Positions 62,300 through 64,000 of a stretch of 64,000 bases of DNA are shown here, piece after piece. The notes under the pieces are model-generated. The model searched no databases, was not told where the DNA came from, and saw only the letters and a list, made by a program, of their open reading frames with translations. A program made the translations under genes and the position numbers. Within the stretch, counting starts at the first letter, position 1. Every line of letters starts with the position of its first letter. Source of the stretch: Hymenobacter setariae (lineage in GTDB: Bacteria > Bacteroidota > Bacteroidia > Cytophagales > Hymenobacteraceae); assembly GCF_007713685.1 (NCBI RefSeq), contig NZ_VMRJ01000001.1, forward strand, positions 540,129-604,128. The letters run 5' to 3'.

Positions 62300-64000
62300 A
62301 TGGTCAAGAATTTAGTTATCGTCGAGTCGCCCGCCAAAGCCAAGACCATTGAGGGCTACCTCGGGGCTGATTTTGTGGTGCGCTCCAGCTACGGGCACGT
62401 CCGCGACCTGCCTAAGGACAACAACGCCGTCGATATTGCCAATGGTTTCAAGCCAACTTATGTGGTGGATGCCGACAAGCGCGAGCTGATTTCGCAGCTA
62501 AAGAAGCTGGCCAAAGAAGCCGAAACCGTATGGCTGGCAAGTGACGATGACCGCGAGGGCGAAGCTATTTCGTGGCACTTATCTGAGACCCTTAACCTCA
62601 AGGCTGACAAGACGAAGCGCATTGTGTTTCGCGAGATTACCAAGCCTGCGATTCTCAATGCTATTCAGCATCCACGCGAGATTAACCTCGACCTAGTAAA
62701 TGCCCAGCAGGCCCGCCGCGTGCTCGACCGCTTGGTGGGCTTCGAGCTGAGCCCGGTGCTGTGGCGCAAGGTAAAAGCGGGCCTATCAGCGGGCCGCGTG
62801 CAGAGCGTGGCCGTACGCCTGGTAGTAGACCGCGAGCGCGAAATCAACCAGCATAAATCGGCCAGCGCCTACCGCGTGGTGGCCCGTTTCGACGCCGGCC
62901 AGGGCACCACCCTAGAAGCCGAATTACCGACTCGCTATAAAACTCGCCAAGAAGCTGAAGATTTTCTGACGCGCTGCATTGGGGCTACTTACAGTATTAA
63001 TAGCCTCGATAAAAAACCTGGTAAGCGCAGCCCTGCTGCTCCATTCACGACCTCTACTTTGCAGCAGGAAGCTTCGCGCAAGCTAGGCTTTTCGGTGGCC
63101 CAGACCATGACGGTGGCCCAGAAGCTGTACGAAGCCGGCCGCATCAGCTATATGCGTACCGACTCGGTGAACCTGTCGGAGGAGGCCCGCAAGGGCGCCC
63201 GCGAGGCCATCGAGGCTGCCTACGGTGCGGAGTACGTGCACGAGCGGCAGTTCAAAACCAAATCGGCTTCGGCCCAGGAGGCCCACGAAGCCATTCGACC
63301 TACCGATTTTAAGCAAGTGAAAGCGGGCGCTGATGCTTCGGAGCAGCGCCTCTATGACCTCATCCGCAAGCGGGCGATGGGTTCGCAAATGGCCGATGCG
63401 CAGATTGAGCGCACAACGGCCGTTATCGGCATCAGCACGCAGCCGGGCACCACGTTTTCGGCTACGGGTGAAGTCATTACGTTTGAAGGCTTTCTGAAAG
63501 CCTACGCCGAAAGCAAGGACGACGAAGACCAGCCCGCTGACGGCGAAAGCTCATTCTCGCGCGGCTTGCCGCCCCTGAGCGTGGGGCAAAACCTGCCCCT
63601 GCAAACTCTGACGGCGACCGAACGCTTCTCGACACCGCCCGCCCGCTACACCGAGGCTTCGCTTGTGAAGAAGCTGGAAGAAATGGGCATCGGCCGACCC
63701 AGCACATACGCCCCTACTATTAGTATCGTGCAAAAGCGCGGCTACGTGGAGAAGGATTCGCGCGAGGGCAAAGAGCGCAAGATTTACGCGCTTGCGCTAG
63801 TTGGTGACGAGGTAAAAACGGAGCAGCGCACCGAAACCTACGGCGCCGACAAAGCCAAGCTTTTCCCAACCGATACTGCGCTAGTTGTCAATGACTTCTT
63901 GGTTGAACACTTCCCGGCTATTGTGGACTTCCAGTTCACGGCCAAGGTAGAGGACGAATTTGACCAGATTGCCAACGGCCACGAAGACTGGGGCCACATG
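62300..64000 (+). CDS. topA: DNA topoisomerase I, partial (3' end outside window)
   Basis: ATG 62300 (MVKNLVIVESPAKAKTIEGYLG) opens 567 codons to the window edge. The TOPRIM domain has VIVESPAKAKT and the acidic DDDREGEAI triad; the strand-cleaving Tyr284 lies in RISYMRTDSVNLS; the type IA signature QSVAVRLVVDRERE is present. All residues needed for relaxing negative supercoils are in place. The zinc-finger or basic C-terminal domains are beyond the window. It is divergent from the chemosensory operon. Confidence 0.95.
   Translation, partial: MVKNLVIVESPAKAKTIEGYLGADFVVRSSYGHVRDLPKDNNAVDIANGFKPTYVVDADKRELISQLKKLAKEAETVWLASDDDREGEAISWHLSETLNLKADKTKRIVFREITKPAILNAIQHPREINLDLVNAQQARRVLDRLVGFELSPVLWRKVKAGLSAGRVQSVAVRLVVDREREINQHKSASAYRVVARFDAGQGTTLEAELPTRYKTRQEAEDFLTRCIGATYSINSLDKKPGKRSPAAPFTTSTLQQEASRKLGFSVAQTMTVAQKLYEAGRISYMRTDSVNLSEEARKGAREAIEAAYGAEYVHERQFKTKSASAQEAHEAIRPTDFKQVKAGADASEQRLYDLIRKRAMGSQMADAQIERTTAVIGISTQPGTTFSATGEVITFEGFLKAYAESKDDEDQPADGESSFSRGLPPLSVGQNLPLQTLTATERFSTPPARYTEASLVKKLEEMGIGRPSTYAPTISIVQKRGYVEKDSREGKERKIYALALVGDEVKTEQRTETYGADKAKLFPTDTALVVNDFLVEHFPAIVDFQFTAKVEDEFDQIANGHEDWGHM

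Noticed and set aside
1..64000. tRNA, rRNA, riboswitch, insertion sequence, integrase or CRISPR genes
   Set aside because: None could be seen on either strand in the intergenic regions; all gaps are under about 265 bp and hold only hairpins and promoter-like motifs.

Overview
The window looks like a chromosome segment from a high-GC member of the Bacteroidota, most likely Hymenobacter or a close relative (family Hymenobacteraceae). This is inferred from the G+C-rich coding sequence, many lipoproteins and SpI exporters, Bacteroidota-typical families (DUF4290 next to murA, DUF3109, DUF4349, PorT-like barrels) and promoter octamers of the Bacteroidota form TAnnTTTG. I see no prophage, insertion sequence, CRISPR array, rRNA or tRNA. 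Genes are dense, and no gap between them exceeds about 265 bp.

Layout. 0-9.4 kb: partial HMG-CoA lyase, an M23 lipoprotein peptidase, a VOC protein, two exported proteins of unknown role, an S8 protease, an OmpA-type lipoprotein, an M28 aminopeptidase and a histidine phosphatase. 9.5-15.2 kb: an OmpR/HK two-component pair split by a REP-like inverted repeat, an AT-rich orphan gene, and a large histidine kinase whose sensor is a DUF4097 beta-repeat domain. 15.4-19.7 kb: a GalU-like nucleotidyltransferase followed by a 1110-residue protein that appears to fuse a GHMP-type sugar kinase to a UDPGP-type nucleotidyltransferase. 19.8-31.8 kb: a second AT-rich orphan, phosphoesterase, signal peptidase I, NadR, a double ABC ATPase, a DUF3352-like/propeller protein, two tandem STAS-like paralogues, an amino-acid permease and a DUF1349 protein. 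31.9-35 kb: esterase, carboxypeptidase-regulatory-like lipoprotein, a disordered hydrophilic protein and a small membrane protein with a natural His6 end. 35-41.5 kb: an RND tripartite efflux operon whose outer-membrane factor carries a long Gly/Thr repeat in a predicted surface loop. 41.5-54.5 kb: Bcp peroxiredoxin, esterase, porin-like barrel, GAF, pirin, DUF3109, UvrD/PcrA helicase, DUF4290, MurA (active-site Cys replaced by Asp), two DUF4349 lipoproteins, a small membrane protein and a ureohydrolase. 54.5-62.1 kb: a chemosensory operon (poly-HAMP soluble receptor, CheW, CheY, CheA, CheC) for an organism that presumably glides or uses pili. 62.3 kb to the end: partial topA.

Genome-scale signals. 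The palindrome CCTAGG occurs about 100 times by eye (about 20 expected from base composition), usually as Leu-Gly codon pairs CTA-GGN; this looks like a highly iterated palindrome. Many convergent gene pairs are separated by unusually long, near-perfect palindromes. The most interesting protein-level items are the poly-HAMP chemoreceptor with a histone-like tail, the kinase-UDPGP fusion and the DUF4097 histidine kinase.
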